Assembly (NCBI GenBank): GCA_030278955.1
Contig: JAOANR010000009.1
Location: 33,581,504-33,645,503 of the forward strand
Direction of reading: 5' to 3'
DNA: 64,000 bases
Origin: Hygrophila difformis
Lineage: Eukaryota > Streptophyta > Magnoliopsida > Lamiales > Acanthaceae
In this document: piece after piece, positions 23,182-34,316 of the stretch
Numbering within the stretch: the first letter of the stretch is position 1
Layout of the letters: each line of letters begins with the position of its first letter
The notes under the pieces: generated by a model
Told to the model about the DNA's origin: nothing
The model's database searches: none
What the model saw: the letters and a program-made list of their open reading frames with translations, nothing else
Position numbers and translations under genes: made by a program

Positions 23182-24470
23182 TTAACTTGAAGGGCAGATA
23201 AGAATTTTTAAGTGAGATGCTGACCTAACGCGAGATAAAGCAATATATAACTGGCCATGTGAGTACACAGGTTCTTTCAAATAAATTCCAACACGATCCA
23301 GGGTCTGACCTTGGGATTTATTAATCGTCATTGCAAAGCACAAGCGAATTGGAAATTGGACACGCTTGAAAGTAACAGAGAAATGGAGGTCGGAAGGGCC
23401 TTTCAAAGCTATCCTATGCCAGAAGACATCTTTACCACTGAACTCGCCAAAGGAAATTGTTGCATAGATAACATTGGAACATAGTTTTTTTACCATCAGG
23501 CGTGTTCCATTGCAAAGGCCTTCAGTGGAATCTAAATTTCTCAACAAGATGATCGGTGCACCGACTTTCAAAAGTAATCGGTGAGGGAGAAGGCTACCAG
23601 GGCACAATGAATTCAACAGGTCCTCATAAACAAATTGGTTATCAGGACAGTCAGTTTCATCGCGACTATAATATTCAGTCAATTCCCCTGGGAATCGCTC
23701 AATGAGAATAGAATTCAATTCATCAACATAACAATTCTTTGTGCTCAGCAGCATGCTATTCTCAGCAATGGGGATTGGTTAGTTCTATACTTTGAAAAGA
23801 AGGGTACACAAAGTCAGTCAATTTTTCCACAGAAGATAGGTCGTTTTCATACAGGATGCAAAGATCAGGTGGAATTGAGATAGTATAGTACGGATCAGTT
23901 GGCTCACTTCCATTACCAACGCGCAATACGTAGGAAGTGAATGCAGGGTCTAACCGAGCACGCATATTTTCAGTTAAATGGATGACCTGAAATGAAGGCC
24001 AAAGGACGGATTGAACTATACAAGATGCAATTATATCAGCTTCACTACCATTCTGAACAATAGGCAATGTCTGACGGAAATTACCCCCAGCACCACAACT
24101 TTCCCTCCAAACAAAAGATCTGAACCCATGAGATCCTGGAGCAGATCATTCAATGCTTCAATCGCACATTTGTTAGACATGGTAACTTCATCCCATAAAA
24201 TGAGCTTACTTTCCCTGATCAATTTTGCTAAAGAACTTTGCTTACTGATCCGACAATGTGTCCCAGACGAAGTATCTACTGGGATTTTAAATTGAGAATG
24301 AGTTGTACGACCACCAGGAAGCAATGAAGCTGCTATCCCAGAACTTGCATTAGCAAGGGCAACAAATCCTTTTGAACGGACACCCGAAAGCAAAGCTCTA
24401 TGAAGGAATGATTTCCTAGTTCCACCTGGCCCATCAATAAAAAAGCATTGCTTTGCCCACAATAAACAGC
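23182..24470 (-). pseudogene. Helitron Pif1-type helicase domain, copy 2
   Basis: Same motifs as copy 1. Here the Walker A reads GPGGTRKS: arginine replaces the glycine before the catalytic lysine, which should impair ATP binding. The C-terminal part (LMVKKLCSNVI to SRVRSASHLKILI) is continuous where copy 1 is shifted, but ends early at 23182. The Rep-to-helicase link is shifted near 24450. The one-base loss before FRQTLP (about 24078) and the break near 23762 are shared with copy 1. Confidence 0.9.
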
Positions 24471-26084
24471 AGAAGTGATTTTTTCAAAAGCATCCCGCTG
24501 CCCTTCATTCAATTGTCGAATAGCTTCTAAATCACTTGGATGAACAATAATATTCCTTTCAGCATCAACTTCTTTTGTATAATGCTCGCGAAAAATGTTG
24601 GGCAGTTGGTGGTCAATTAAATTATAGGATTCTATTCTTTTCCCCATTGAGAGTAAGAACGAACCAATTTGGGAAAGGACCTTTTTCTGGATTATGTATG
24701 TTGGCATCTGTAGATTAATGAAGTCCTCAGAAAGGGAATCCTCAAACATCTCCCACAAAGCACGAGGGTTTTGAGGCTCACAGTAAACAAGCAAAGTTGC
24801 AAAAAACCACCGAAGTGCATAAGGCATACTAAATGTAGCAGCCTCCTGAAGGCATAATTCCTGACTGTTATCATTTTCAAACAAACCACGGAGGCAGCAA
24901 GCCTCTTTGAATGTTTGTGCAGTTTTAACCTGGTACCTTAGCAAGTGCTGGAAAGAAGTTGGACGATGCACCTTCATTAAATGCAACAGCAGGTAGTACC
25001 GTTCTCTTTCAGTAGGATGTGCAAGGTTTACACGGCCTATTGCACCCTCATGCTTTTTCCGGAATTGCCAAAATTTTTTTGTCGAATGCCAGACAAAATA
25101 AGTGGGAAACTCAGGGTATGACAAGTTCAGCCGTTGTGCTTCAGCATTTGTCCGGTTCATGAAAAAGAATTCAGTAAGCATTGTTTTTCGATTAAATGGA
25201 TTACGCAGGACATTAGCTAATTTCTCGCGTACATTGAAGTGAACACACTGAAAGTTTTCTAAGTGCAACTGAAGATGAATAACAGCAGGTTTCATTTCAA
25301 TGAGAGTAAATCTAAAAATCCTCCAAGCTGCTTCTGGAGGCGAAACCCATCTAGCAGATTGGTACTGTTTGATCTCATCAACAACCTGATGGTCTTTATC
25401 TGCACCAACATAGAAGTGTATTTTATCATGTCCTTTACAAATATATTTATAAATGTACTTGATTGACTGAACAGTTGCACAAATTTCCACATTACTATGA
25501 CAATTATACTTAGCCAGCAAAAAAGGATTATAGGGAACAACCCATCTGTTACCTAACTGTTGGCCTCTGACCCGGACTGTAACCCCAGTATCTCGACGTC
25601 TATAAACAGGATACGCATCATGGCCTTTGGTCGTTTCCCTGCAAAACATTTTTGGAAACCTGTAAGAACAGCTGCGACCATTCTGCATACAAACATTCGA
25701 TGGATTTAATTCTCCACATGGGCCATGCATCATATGAGTTTTAACCAAACTGTACAAATATGGATTATGATTTTGATCAGGGATTTCAGCAGATACAATG
25801 GCATCATATTCATCAATAGTAAAGAATTTGGAATCTCGGGCAAGTATTAGCAAAATGTGGGCATGTGGTAAGCATCTTTTTTGGAATTCAATCACATATG
25901 TATATGCGATGATTTCACCAAAAAGCCATTCCTGAACCAAATCATGTTTGAACTGCAGGAAATTTGAATGGAACACACGGGCAGTTAAGTCAGGACGATT
26001 CTGGACATGTTCATTACAAACCAACAATTCTTTGATTTCAGGCCAATTTGGATTGCATGTCATTATTAAGAAAAGATCAGGCTT
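24471..26084 (-). pseudogene. Helitron HUH-type Rep, copy 2 (C-terminal part)
   Basis: Longest continuous Rep reading in the window. It contains FLIMTCNPNWPEI, the HUH motif in KRCLPHAHILLIL, CGELNPSN, YRRRDTGVTVRVRG and SIKYIYKYICKG, then the domain leading to the helicase. It is open at the sites where copy 1 has stops 13561 and 12601. Its N-terminal part lies at 49151-49505 beyond element A, so the gene is physically split. Codons right of 26084 belong to the inserted LTR. Confidence 0.92.
26080..26084. other. target-site duplication GGCTT of element A
   Basis: GGCTT precedes the element A 5' LTR and recurs at 49146-49150. Removing element A plus one copy restores the Helitron order seen uninterrupted in copy 1 (about 13957-13966). 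Confidence 0.95.
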
Positions 26085-28665
26085 TGTAATACCCGAGAAT
26101 TTTCCAACATAAAGTAAATGCAATAAATAAATAAGTACAATAAATAAATAAATACAGCAAATAAATAAATAAAGGTAAGGGAGTGAGAAATGAAATTTAA
26201 CTTAAAAAGGAAGTAAAGGAATTTAATTAAATAAAAGGAATTAAATAAAGATAAATAAATTGTTACACGTGTACCCGACACCAATGGACTCGAAAACTCG
26301 AGTCCAAACATAAATTTAGTTCCGAGGGAAATGACGATACGGAATAGGAACCCGAAGATGGCCCGGAAATCGGAATCCGGGAGCATAGAGGGAGAGAAGT
26401 CCGAAAGAGAGGAGGGAAAGCACGACGGATCGCACGAACCGCCCGGACCGAAGTCCAGGCGTGGGCCACGCGGTGGCCGCGCGGTGAAAGGCCAAATGGC
26501 GCGCCACGACCGCGCCAACGGACAGATTCGCCGGTTGCGAGATTCACTCGCTCGAATTCGGATTTTTCGGCTTCGGTTGCATTCCTTTCGGCTCAAGACT
26601 CACCAAGGCCGACTTGGGAAGTCCCCTAGGTCCCTTGTATCTATAAATAGCCCTCCTACTCGATCCCGAATCCCTTTTCAAACTTTCCTTACTTTCTATA
26701 CTTCAAACCCTAGATCTGGAAGTCGTCGGAGGCACCAAAACCGAGCAAGAGACTGTCACGGACGAAATTTGGGACGCCAACGTCGTGGTAAGTTCTGGTC
26801 CATTCAATCTTTTATGATCTCAATCCTGAAAACGGATTCTAACTTAGTTTCTTTCCTCTCTACAACAAAGAACCCGACGAACCGAGGAGATAAACAGTGG
26901 ACTGGAAGCCACGCCTCCGAAATCGACGTTCCCGGACGATTGCAAATCTGTAAGTTGACACTTACATGGTTTTGGGAGTAATTAAAACACTTAAATTTAA
27001 AAGTTTAAACAAGAGTTTCGAAAATCTGTCAACGTGAGATTTTTACCGACGCAACGACTTTGCACGATTTTTCCGAACCCTTAAGTCTTCAAACAAGAAA
27101 ACGTAAAACAAGAAAAACATTTATAAGACTTAGATCTATCTCCTGTAAAATTTTTGAAATTTTTAATGATGTTTTGATATCTGGAATCGACCCCAAACCG
27201 AACTGTTTTGAAATCGAATCTTGAAAAATCTTGGCAGAACGTAGGTCTGAACTTGTAGGCGTTTTTGACTAGGGTTCTAGGCCGATTTAGATCTTTAGCC
27301 GAACATGAAAGTTGTAGATAATTGTCTTAAGAAGGTCTCTGTGAAATTCATTAAATTTGGAGTTAGTTTGCTATGGTAGATCTCGAAATTTTGAACCTGC
27401 TGTACATGAAATTCGGACAGATTAAATGATATGACGAAAATTGATGTTTTTGACCTGTTTCTGTAACTCGGATCGAAAAAGTTAAAAACACAAAAGTTGT
27501 TCATCTCTGTGTTTCCGAGTCAGTGGTGAATTTTCAGAATTTTTGGACTTAAATCTGATTTTAAATTAATTTTAGAGTAAACAACGGTTTACCGGAGTCA
27601 AATCTTGAAAATCTTTTCGAAACGATGGAATTAGTCTTTAAGGTTGAAACGAGTCGAAATCTCTTTCTAAATAAATTAAGTGAAGTCAGAATTTTTGAAA
27701 TAAATCCCCTTACAAACTTGATAAATTAAAATTAGGGGTGAGTGCTCTGCAGGGTGCCCCCTAACGGCTTCACTTCGTGCCTTTATGGACGATGGTGACC
27801 CCGCGCGAAAATTTGAGATATGATATTGCCAAAACAGAATGAGATATATGGCCTACACTCTCGAGAATGTCCACATGGATTTCCCGAGGCTCCGGAGTGG
27901 TACTGGGTATGGCGGATACGGTTGCGGCCGCCGGGCTACCGGCTAAACTTGTCGAGATTGCGATGCAATCGTGAAATACTTGAAATTACTAAATTGGGGA
28001 TGTAATGGGGAATTTAAATTAAATTATATTATTTATCGTTGTCCAATTTAATTATGTAAATACTTTATTTAAATTAGTTATGGTCTTTATTTTAAATGAT
28101 GTGAAATGTGTTGTTAAATAGGGCTATGAATTAAATTATGCAAATTGGATGGTTAGTTAAATTAAATTGAGTTGCTTATGATATATTATTATCATGTTTT
28201 TATGTAAATATTAAATTAATGGCTTTTAAACCCTACGATCATGCATGTGTTAACTTACTCAGCAAGTTGTGCTGACCAAACCGTTTATTTTTCCTTTTCC
28301 TTACAGAGTATGTGGAATGAACATGAGCACGTTCATGCATGGGGGAAATTATATTTTTGTGAAACTTTATTTTCAAATTCTTGCATTAGACTATAGAATA
28401 AACGGGCGTGTTTAACCCGTGTTTTGACTATGTCGGTCCTATTTACATTTCCGCTGCAATATTATACTTAAATATTATTTCCGCTGCATTATGATATTAT
28501 TATTTTCGAATTTATATTGTATGGGCTGTTTGTAAATGTTTTAAATATTTTAAATACTAAAATACCTAGTCTTGCATCTCTTTAGTAAGCCGGAGAAACC
28601 GTGTCTTACTAGGGAGGTGTGGCGGTGACATCCCGACTTGAGTGACCAAAAACCGGGGTGTTACA
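26085..28665 (+). repeat. 5' LTR of element A
   Basis: Begins TGTAATACCCGAG and ends CGGGGTGTTACA. Contains AAATAAAT-type microsatellites (26115-26260), a GC-rich tract (26440-26520), a TATA-like TATAAATAGCC near 26641, and degenerate modules spaced about 187 bp (AGTTGT landmarks near 27310 and 27496). Open frames inside it are not genes. Confidence 0.93.
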
Positions 28666-28668
28666 AGT

Positions 28669-28680
28669 TGGTATCAAAGC
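28669..28680 (+). promoter_or_regulatory. primer-binding site of element A
   Basis: TGGTATCAAAGC, 3 bp after the LTR; matches initiator methionine tRNA except for one base compared with the PBS of elements B and C. Confidence 0.85.
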
Positions 28681-29111
28681 CCAGATTATTTTTAAATTTG
28701 TATTATTATTTTTAAACTATTATTAAATTATTATTATTTTTAAAACTACTAGATTATTATTTTTAAACCATTAGTGTTTATATTATTATTATAGAAGCCA
28801 AAATTATTTTTTTAAACTTTCCTTGCCCAAAATTATTTTTAGCCCAAATTATAATTATTTTTACCCAATATAGAGGTCCAAGGATTTTAAATATTATTTT
28901 AAATTTTTCTTAAGCATTATTTCCATGGAAATGAATTTTTATTTTAAAACCCATGGAAAAAAAATATATACGTAGTGCATGAATTACTTTTGGGGGAAAT
29001 CATCATTTGCATTTACATATTGCATTTCCCTTATTTAAAGAACTTAGAATCTTGGCGAATTTTAACCTAGAATCTTGGGGAATATTAACCTAGATCTTTT
29101 GCTTGCGCTAG
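28681..29111 (+). other. leader of element A, AT-rich with GCCCAA repeats
   Basis: Untranslated leader. GCCCAA and GCCAAA words recur, as they do in the leaders of element B (minus strand, 37200-37590) and element C (59930-60120). No ORF. Confidence 0.6.
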
Positions 29112-29447
29112 ATGGCTAGTCAAGATATGATGAACTTGATGATCAAAATGATGAACGCTCACTTTGACTCCCAACAAACCATAGAATAAATGAAACATCG
29201 TATGGATCAATTGGAGGCAAATCTGCACCACATGGGCAACTTAAGAGAGGCGGATCACCACCGCATAAACCAACTCAAACGCCAAGTCCAAACCCTCACT
29301 ACGCAAAACCTAATACTGAAGGAACACATCGATGCTCATGGACAAGACTTGAACACCATCTTTGACGATCTACTGCCGCCAAGTTCGGAGGAGGAAGACC
29401 CGGAGGAGGATCCCGCTACCCCACCGGAGGACGTCTTGAGACGCTAG
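29112..29447 (+). pseudogene. leader ORF of element A, small coiled-coil protein, one stop
   Basis: Starts MASQDMMNLMIKMMNAHFDS, stops once at TAA 29187-29189, then continues in frame to TAG at 29445. Total 111 codons. The middle is heptad-like and hydrophilic (coiled coil expected) and contains NLREADHH; the end is a Glu/Asp/Pro tail (SSEEEDPEEDP). The same architecture and the NLREADHH core occur in the intact leader ORF of element C (60228-60605). It lies between PBS and gag, where extra ORFs are known in some plant gypsy elements. Function unknown. Confidence 0.75.
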
Positions 29448-29753
29448 GGACTCTATTTATAATAGATACTATTTTGCTAGGAAAATATTTCTACTTGTGT
29501 ATACCTTCTCGCTTGTACTAAAAATTTCTTTTAAGGAAATATTTTTTAAAAAAAAAAAAAATCTGGACAGACCTGTCCGACGCCAGAAAAAAAAAATATA
29601 TCGAAATAAAATAAAATAAAACCCAGAAGCGTATTGGCGCTTCTTAGTTCGACCGAGCACCACGTGAGAAATTACAAACACATACACATTTATAAAAATT
29701 GTTTAGACTATATGTTAATTTCACAAGTCCTAATCCACCCCATTTGTAACAGA
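29448..29753 (+). other. spacer between leader ORF and gag of element A
   Basis: Non-coding; includes homopolymer A runs at about 29547 and 29588. Confidence 0.5.
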
Positions 29754-30800
29754 ATGGCACTCAGAGGAAGAGGAAGAACTCAACCCGCTCCCCAAACTAC
29801 TACTGAAACACCTCCAAATGTCACGGAACCGGCTCAACCTGTAGAGGAACAACCCCAATGTGCGCAGGACGCCCCCGCACCGAACAATGTGGGCGATCGT
29901 CTTCGGACGATAGAAGAGGTTTTGATTGCGCTAGGAAATGCGCAAGTCAATCAAGGGCAAGCTGCGGCGGTACCTCCGCCTCAGGCTCGCCCCAACTACT
30001 TGGCAATGGTGAATCCTTACCAGCTGCCCCACTACGCTGGTGAGGAGGATCCAGCTAAACTGGAGGAGTGGATCTGGACCTTCGACAAGCTGCTGGGAGC
30101 AGTCAAATGTCCGGAAGGAGAGAGAGTGCACGTCGCTTCGTACTACTTGGGAGGCGAAGCGGACGACTGGTGGCAGGCGACACAAGCCAAACTGACGGAG
30201 GACGACGAGCCCTATTCATGGGCGGAAATGATGGAACTGCTCAGGGATCGATTCTATCCCTTGAGTACTAAATCAGCAATGTATGAGGAATTCCTGTCGC
30301 TGAAGCAAGGAGGCCATACTGTGCAGGAGTACTACACTCGTTTCAAGGAGCTAGTAAGGTTCGCACCAAGGCTAGTACCCACGGACGCGGAGAAAGCACA
30401 AAAGTTCGAGATGGGGCTGAACCTGTCTGTTCGCGAGGTGATCGCGGGGGTACACTACCCCGACCTGCAAGCTGTGTATGACCGCGCTGTGGCAGTAGCG
30501 CGAGTGTAACAACTGAAGAGAAGGGTGAGTGGGGAGTCCAACAGGGGACCCCAAGACAAGAGGAACCGGGACACAAGGAGTGAGAACAATACGGGCAGAA
30601 ATGAGCGACAAGGAGGGCCGAATAGGCAACAGCAAACTAACAATGGAAGGAGGTTTAACCAAGAAGAACCGGTACCACCCTGCCCGAGATGTGGACGACC
30701 CCATCTGGTGAGGGGATGCCCTCAACGGGACGCCTGCTTCCGATGTGGTCGAATGGTCACATTCGTCGGGATTGCTGGACGAGGATCGAGAATATAATAA
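29754..30800 (+). pseudogene. gag: gag of element A, one stop and a frameshift
   Basis: Chosen start MALRGRGRTQPAP (29754). The retrotransposon gag domain is clear: YAGEEDPAKLEEWIWTFDKL, YYLGGEADDWWQ, LRDRFYPLS, EEFLSLKQGGHTVQEYYTRF, FEMGLNLSVREV. TAA at 30507-30509 interrupts the frame, which then reopens into a basic, Asn/Gln-rich linker and the first zinc knuckle CPRCGRPHLVRGC. A second knuckle starts CFRCGR but is lost to a frameshift near 30752. The linker to protease (30800-31003) is Asn/Gln-rich and out of frame. Confidence 0.92.
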
Positions 30801-31003
30801 GGAGAGAAGATTTGGTCATGGGGCCGGAACAGCCTCAGAACCAAAACGGGCGGAACGGAAATAACTAGGGGTATAGACCCCCTCAGAACCAATTTAGGCC
30901 GCCGAATCAGCACCAGAACCAACGACCTCCGCCACCGCAGAATCAAAACCAACAGCAAAATTAGCAGCCGAATGCGAATCAGCAGGGCAACCCAGGACGC
31001 CCT

Positions 31004-31648
31004 ATGGGGAGGCTCAAGGTGGTTAACCAAGTGGACGTGCCTGCACAAGGAGAAGTGATGGCAGGTACATTTCATGTATTGAATACACCCCTTAGAGTTC
31101 TATTTGATTCTGGAGCTAGTTGCTCAATCATAGCATCAAGAATAGTGCCTGAGTTAGATCTACCTAAGTGCGAGAGAATTAGCTTAGGAATTCAATTGTC
31201 TTCTGGAGAAGTAGTATCTTGCTCTAAACGATATAACGGAATTCCTATAGTGATAAAGAACGTAGAATCCTTCGCGAACTTAGTAGAATTTAACTTAAGA
31301 GACTTTGACATTATACTGGGGATGGATTGGTTATCCCAGTATAAGGCGGTGATCGAATGCCAAAAGCAAAAGATCACCTTGTCAAAAAGTAGGGGAAAGA
31401 GAGTTATCTTTTACTCTCAGCCCCCTAAGAAGAGTAACAAAATCGTTAGTGCACTCAAACTAAGTAACTTGATGCGTAAGGGGTATGAGCTATATGCGTG
31501 CTACGTGCACAACCTTGAAGCGGAAGAGAACAAGGTTGACAGCATACCAGTGGTAAGTGAATACCCGGATGTGTTTCCAGAAGACATCCTGGGCATGCCA
31601 CCTGAGAGAGATCTTGAGTTCACTATAGATCTCATCCCGGGCACAGAG
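31004..31648 (+). pseudogene. pol: element A pol, part 1: aspartic protease and start of reverse transcriptase region
   Basis: The retropepsin motif LFDSGASCSI carries the catalytic aspartate; IILGMDWLSQYKAVIEC is the conserved protease C-terminal block. YPDVFPEDILGMPPERDLEF follows, the usual lead into reverse transcriptase. The frame is cut after PGTE by element B at 31649. Removing B and one CAGAG (8727 bp, a multiple of three) leaves pol in one frame, so the insertion alone split it. Confidence 0.93.
31644..31648. other. target-site duplication CAGAG of element B
   Basis: CAGAG at 31644-31648 and again at 40371-40375, directly bordering TGTAACAC and TATTACA ends of element B. Confidence 0.95.
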
Positions 31649-32330
31649 TGTAACACCCCGGATTTGATAACCCAGGCCGGGATGCCACCGCCACACCTCC
31701 CTAGCAAGACACGGTTTCTCCGAGCTTGCTAAAGAGATGCAACGCTAAGGTTTTTCAGAATTTCAAACATTCAAACAGCCCATTGAAATATAACTTGAAA
31801 ATAGTATCATTACAGTTGCAGCGGAAAATAACATTTAGATATAAATAATGCAGCGGAATTTAAATTGGGCCAAAATGGCCAAAACACGGGTTAAACAGGC
31901 CCGTTCATACTATAGTCTAATGCAAATTTAAAATAAAGTGTTCCCAAAAATTCCCATGCATGTACGTGCTCAGTAAAATCCACATGCTCTGTAGAAAAAA
32001 GAAAGAAATGGTTTTGGGTCAGCAAAACGTGCTGAGTAAGTTAACACCTAACATGATTTAGGGGGTTCAAAGCCTTTAATTAAATTTAATAAAAACATGC
32101 TGTAGGTAATACACAAATTTTAAATTAATCATCCACTAATAAATAAATGGCATAATTTAAAATAAGGATTTCCACGTGATCATAATTCAACTTACGTGGT
32201 AAAATAATTTGCAAGGCATAATTTAAACAAAGAAGATATTCAAATCTCTAAATTTTCTCATGGTTTCAGGATTTGGTATTTCAAGAATTTCATTCTTTCA
32301 CTTTGGTTCGATATGATCTAGTATAATTTG

Positions 32331-32679
32331 TTCTCGGGGAAATGGACCCGCAAGAATTTAAACGCATCCTAAGGAATTGAACCCGTAGGAATCAACACAC
32401 GTCCTGGGGAATCGAACCCGCAGGAAAACAAACGATCGCCCTTTGGGAATCGAACCCGCAAGAACTCAAATACATCCTAGGGAATTGAACCCATAGGAAT
32501 CAACACACACCCTGGGGAATCGAACCCGCAGGGAAACAAACGATCGCCCTTGGGGAATCGAACCCGCAAGAACTCAAATACATCCTAGGGAATTGAACCC
32601 ATAGGAATCAACACACATCCAGGGGAATCGAACCCGCAGGAAAACATACAATCGCCCTTGGGGAATCAAACCCGCAAGG
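32331..32679 (-). repeat. ten-unit stem-loop array with tRNA T-arm/B-box-like loops (3' LTR of B)
   Basis: Units of about 36 bp. On the element's sense (minus) strand each unit has an outer stem, then GGG, the 7-nt loop TTCGATT or TTCAATT, CCC, and the partner stem. Outer stems vary in a paired way: CCTG/CAGG, CTTG/CAAG, CCTA/TAGG. Five units contain GGTTCGATTCC, a full match to the Pol III internal B-box. Confidence 0.9.
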
Positions 32680-33147
32680 TAAGAACACATTCGTAAATTT
32701 CACAAGTCTCTCAAAATATAACTTTACACAAGTCGCTGTCTTACTCCATAATTATTTAAAAATTCATTTTAAGTCCGAAAATTCTGAAATTTCACCAATA
32801 ACTCGAAAACACAGAGACGATAAAGTTTCATGTTTTAAGTTTCTCGATCCGGGTTAAGGAAACAAGCCAAAATTCAAGTCTTTCACCAAAGTAGTATGCT
32901 GTCAGGTTTCAGATTCGACACCGTTTCAAAACTCAACATTTTGACACATCAAATGGACTCCAAAAATCTTGAAATTTCATATGCACATACTAGACATGAT
33001 TTCCTACAACTTTCATTTAGATTGTAAAGATAAATTCGGACTAGAAAATATAGAAACAAGCTCATCAAGTTGGACCGTTGCACTGTCCGATTTTTGAAAA
33101 GTTTCATACCACAGTTTATGTTCGGATCGATTTGGGATAGCAAATGT

Positions 33148-34316
33148 ATGCATATGCAATCCCCCCAATAAAAATTTAATTTATGCATGCATTTATTTAT
33201 CCATGGGTTTTAAAAATAAATTTATTCCACGGATAGATTTTAAAAGAATAAGGGTAAAAGGTTTGGGCCACTATATTGGGCCAAAAGAAATAAATTATTT
33301 GGGCTTAAATAAAACAAGGGTATTGGGCCAAAATAATTGGGCTTAACATGATAATTAAATATTGGGCCAAAAATAATTAATCTTTGGGCTCAAAATAATA
33401 CTAGTAGTTTTAAAAAAATTAATAATAAATTTAAAAATAATGATAGGTTTAAAATAATGGTTTAAAAACAATAATAGTAACCTTAAAATATTCCGGGCTC
33501 TTTAAAATAATAGTTTTAAAATATTCCAGTCTCTGATACCACTTTGTAACACCCCGAATTTGATAACCCAGGCCGGGATGCCACCGCCACACCTCCCTAG
33601 CAAGACACAGTTTTTCCGAGATTGCTAAAGAGATGCAAGGCTAAGGTTTTTCAGAATTTCAAACATTCAAACAGCCCATTGAAATATAACTTGAAAATAG
33701 TATCATTACAGTTGCAGCGGAAAATAACATTTAGATATAAGTAATGCAGCGGAATTTAAATTGGGCCAACATGGCCAAAACTCAGGTTAAACAGGCTCGT
33801 TCATACTATAGTCTAATGCAAATTTAAAGTAAAGTGTTCCCAAAAATTCTCATGCATGTACGTGCTCAGTAAAATCCACATGCTCTATAGGAAAAAGAAA
33901 GAAATGATTTTGGGTCAGCAAAACGTGCTGAGTAAGTTAACACCTAGCATGATTTAGGGGTTTCAAAGCCTTTAATTAAATCCGTCGAGTTCGAATTCGT
34001 TGGCTTGAATTCGTCGTCGTTCGACTCCCGTGTAATAATTTATCCAATTAAATTATTTCCGACTTCACGAGTTCTTGGAATTAGAAATCTTTTCCTTCTT
34101 GAGTTTAATTCCAATTCTTTTAGAACTAATCCATGGAATATCTTCGGGCTTACTTTCCCTCTTTTATTCCATTTTGAATTTAACGTAATTAATTCCCGAG
34201 CAATAATGAATTATTTTCTTCTTCTCGGAAATATTTCGGCCTTGATCGGATTAAGAAATAAATTTTATTCCTTTGGACGCCGATAAAAATCCCGGGTATT
34301 ACAGTCTACCCCCCTT
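33148..34316 (-). repeat. embedded partial LTR flanked by PBS/leader and polypurine tract
   Basis: 33148-33544 is leader plus PBS of element B (matches 37200-37599). 33545-34303 is an internally deleted LTR with both ends (TGTAACAC, GGTATTACA). 34304-34316 is the reverse of the polypurine tract (GTCTACCCCCCTT). In element sense the order is polypurine tract, LTR, PBS, leader. Confidence 0.85.

Larger units (their letters stand above)
20088..26084 (-). mobile_element. Helitron copy 2, left part
   Basis: Homologous to 7984-13962. It is cut at 26084 by element A, with GGCTT repeated on both sides (26080-26084 and 49146-49150); the Helitron resumes at 49151. Its left edge is fused to copia gag. 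Coding order on the minus strand is as in copy 1. Confidence 0.88.

Noticed and set aside
26066..26981. Plus- and minus-strand frames in the GC-rich part of the element A LTRs (also 46572-47314)
   Set aside because: LTR-internal, Arg- and Pro-rich compositional frames that cross the Helitron junction.
32331..32679. CRISPR-like array (regular repeats with spacers)
   Set aside because: The context is a plant gypsy LTR, spacers are themselves repetitive, units fold as hairpins, and no cas gene is present.
32400..32680. tRNA genes or tRNA-derived SINE cluster suggested by B-box matches
   Set aside because: No A-box, acceptor stem or cloverleaf at the right distance; only the T-arm-like part is repeated.
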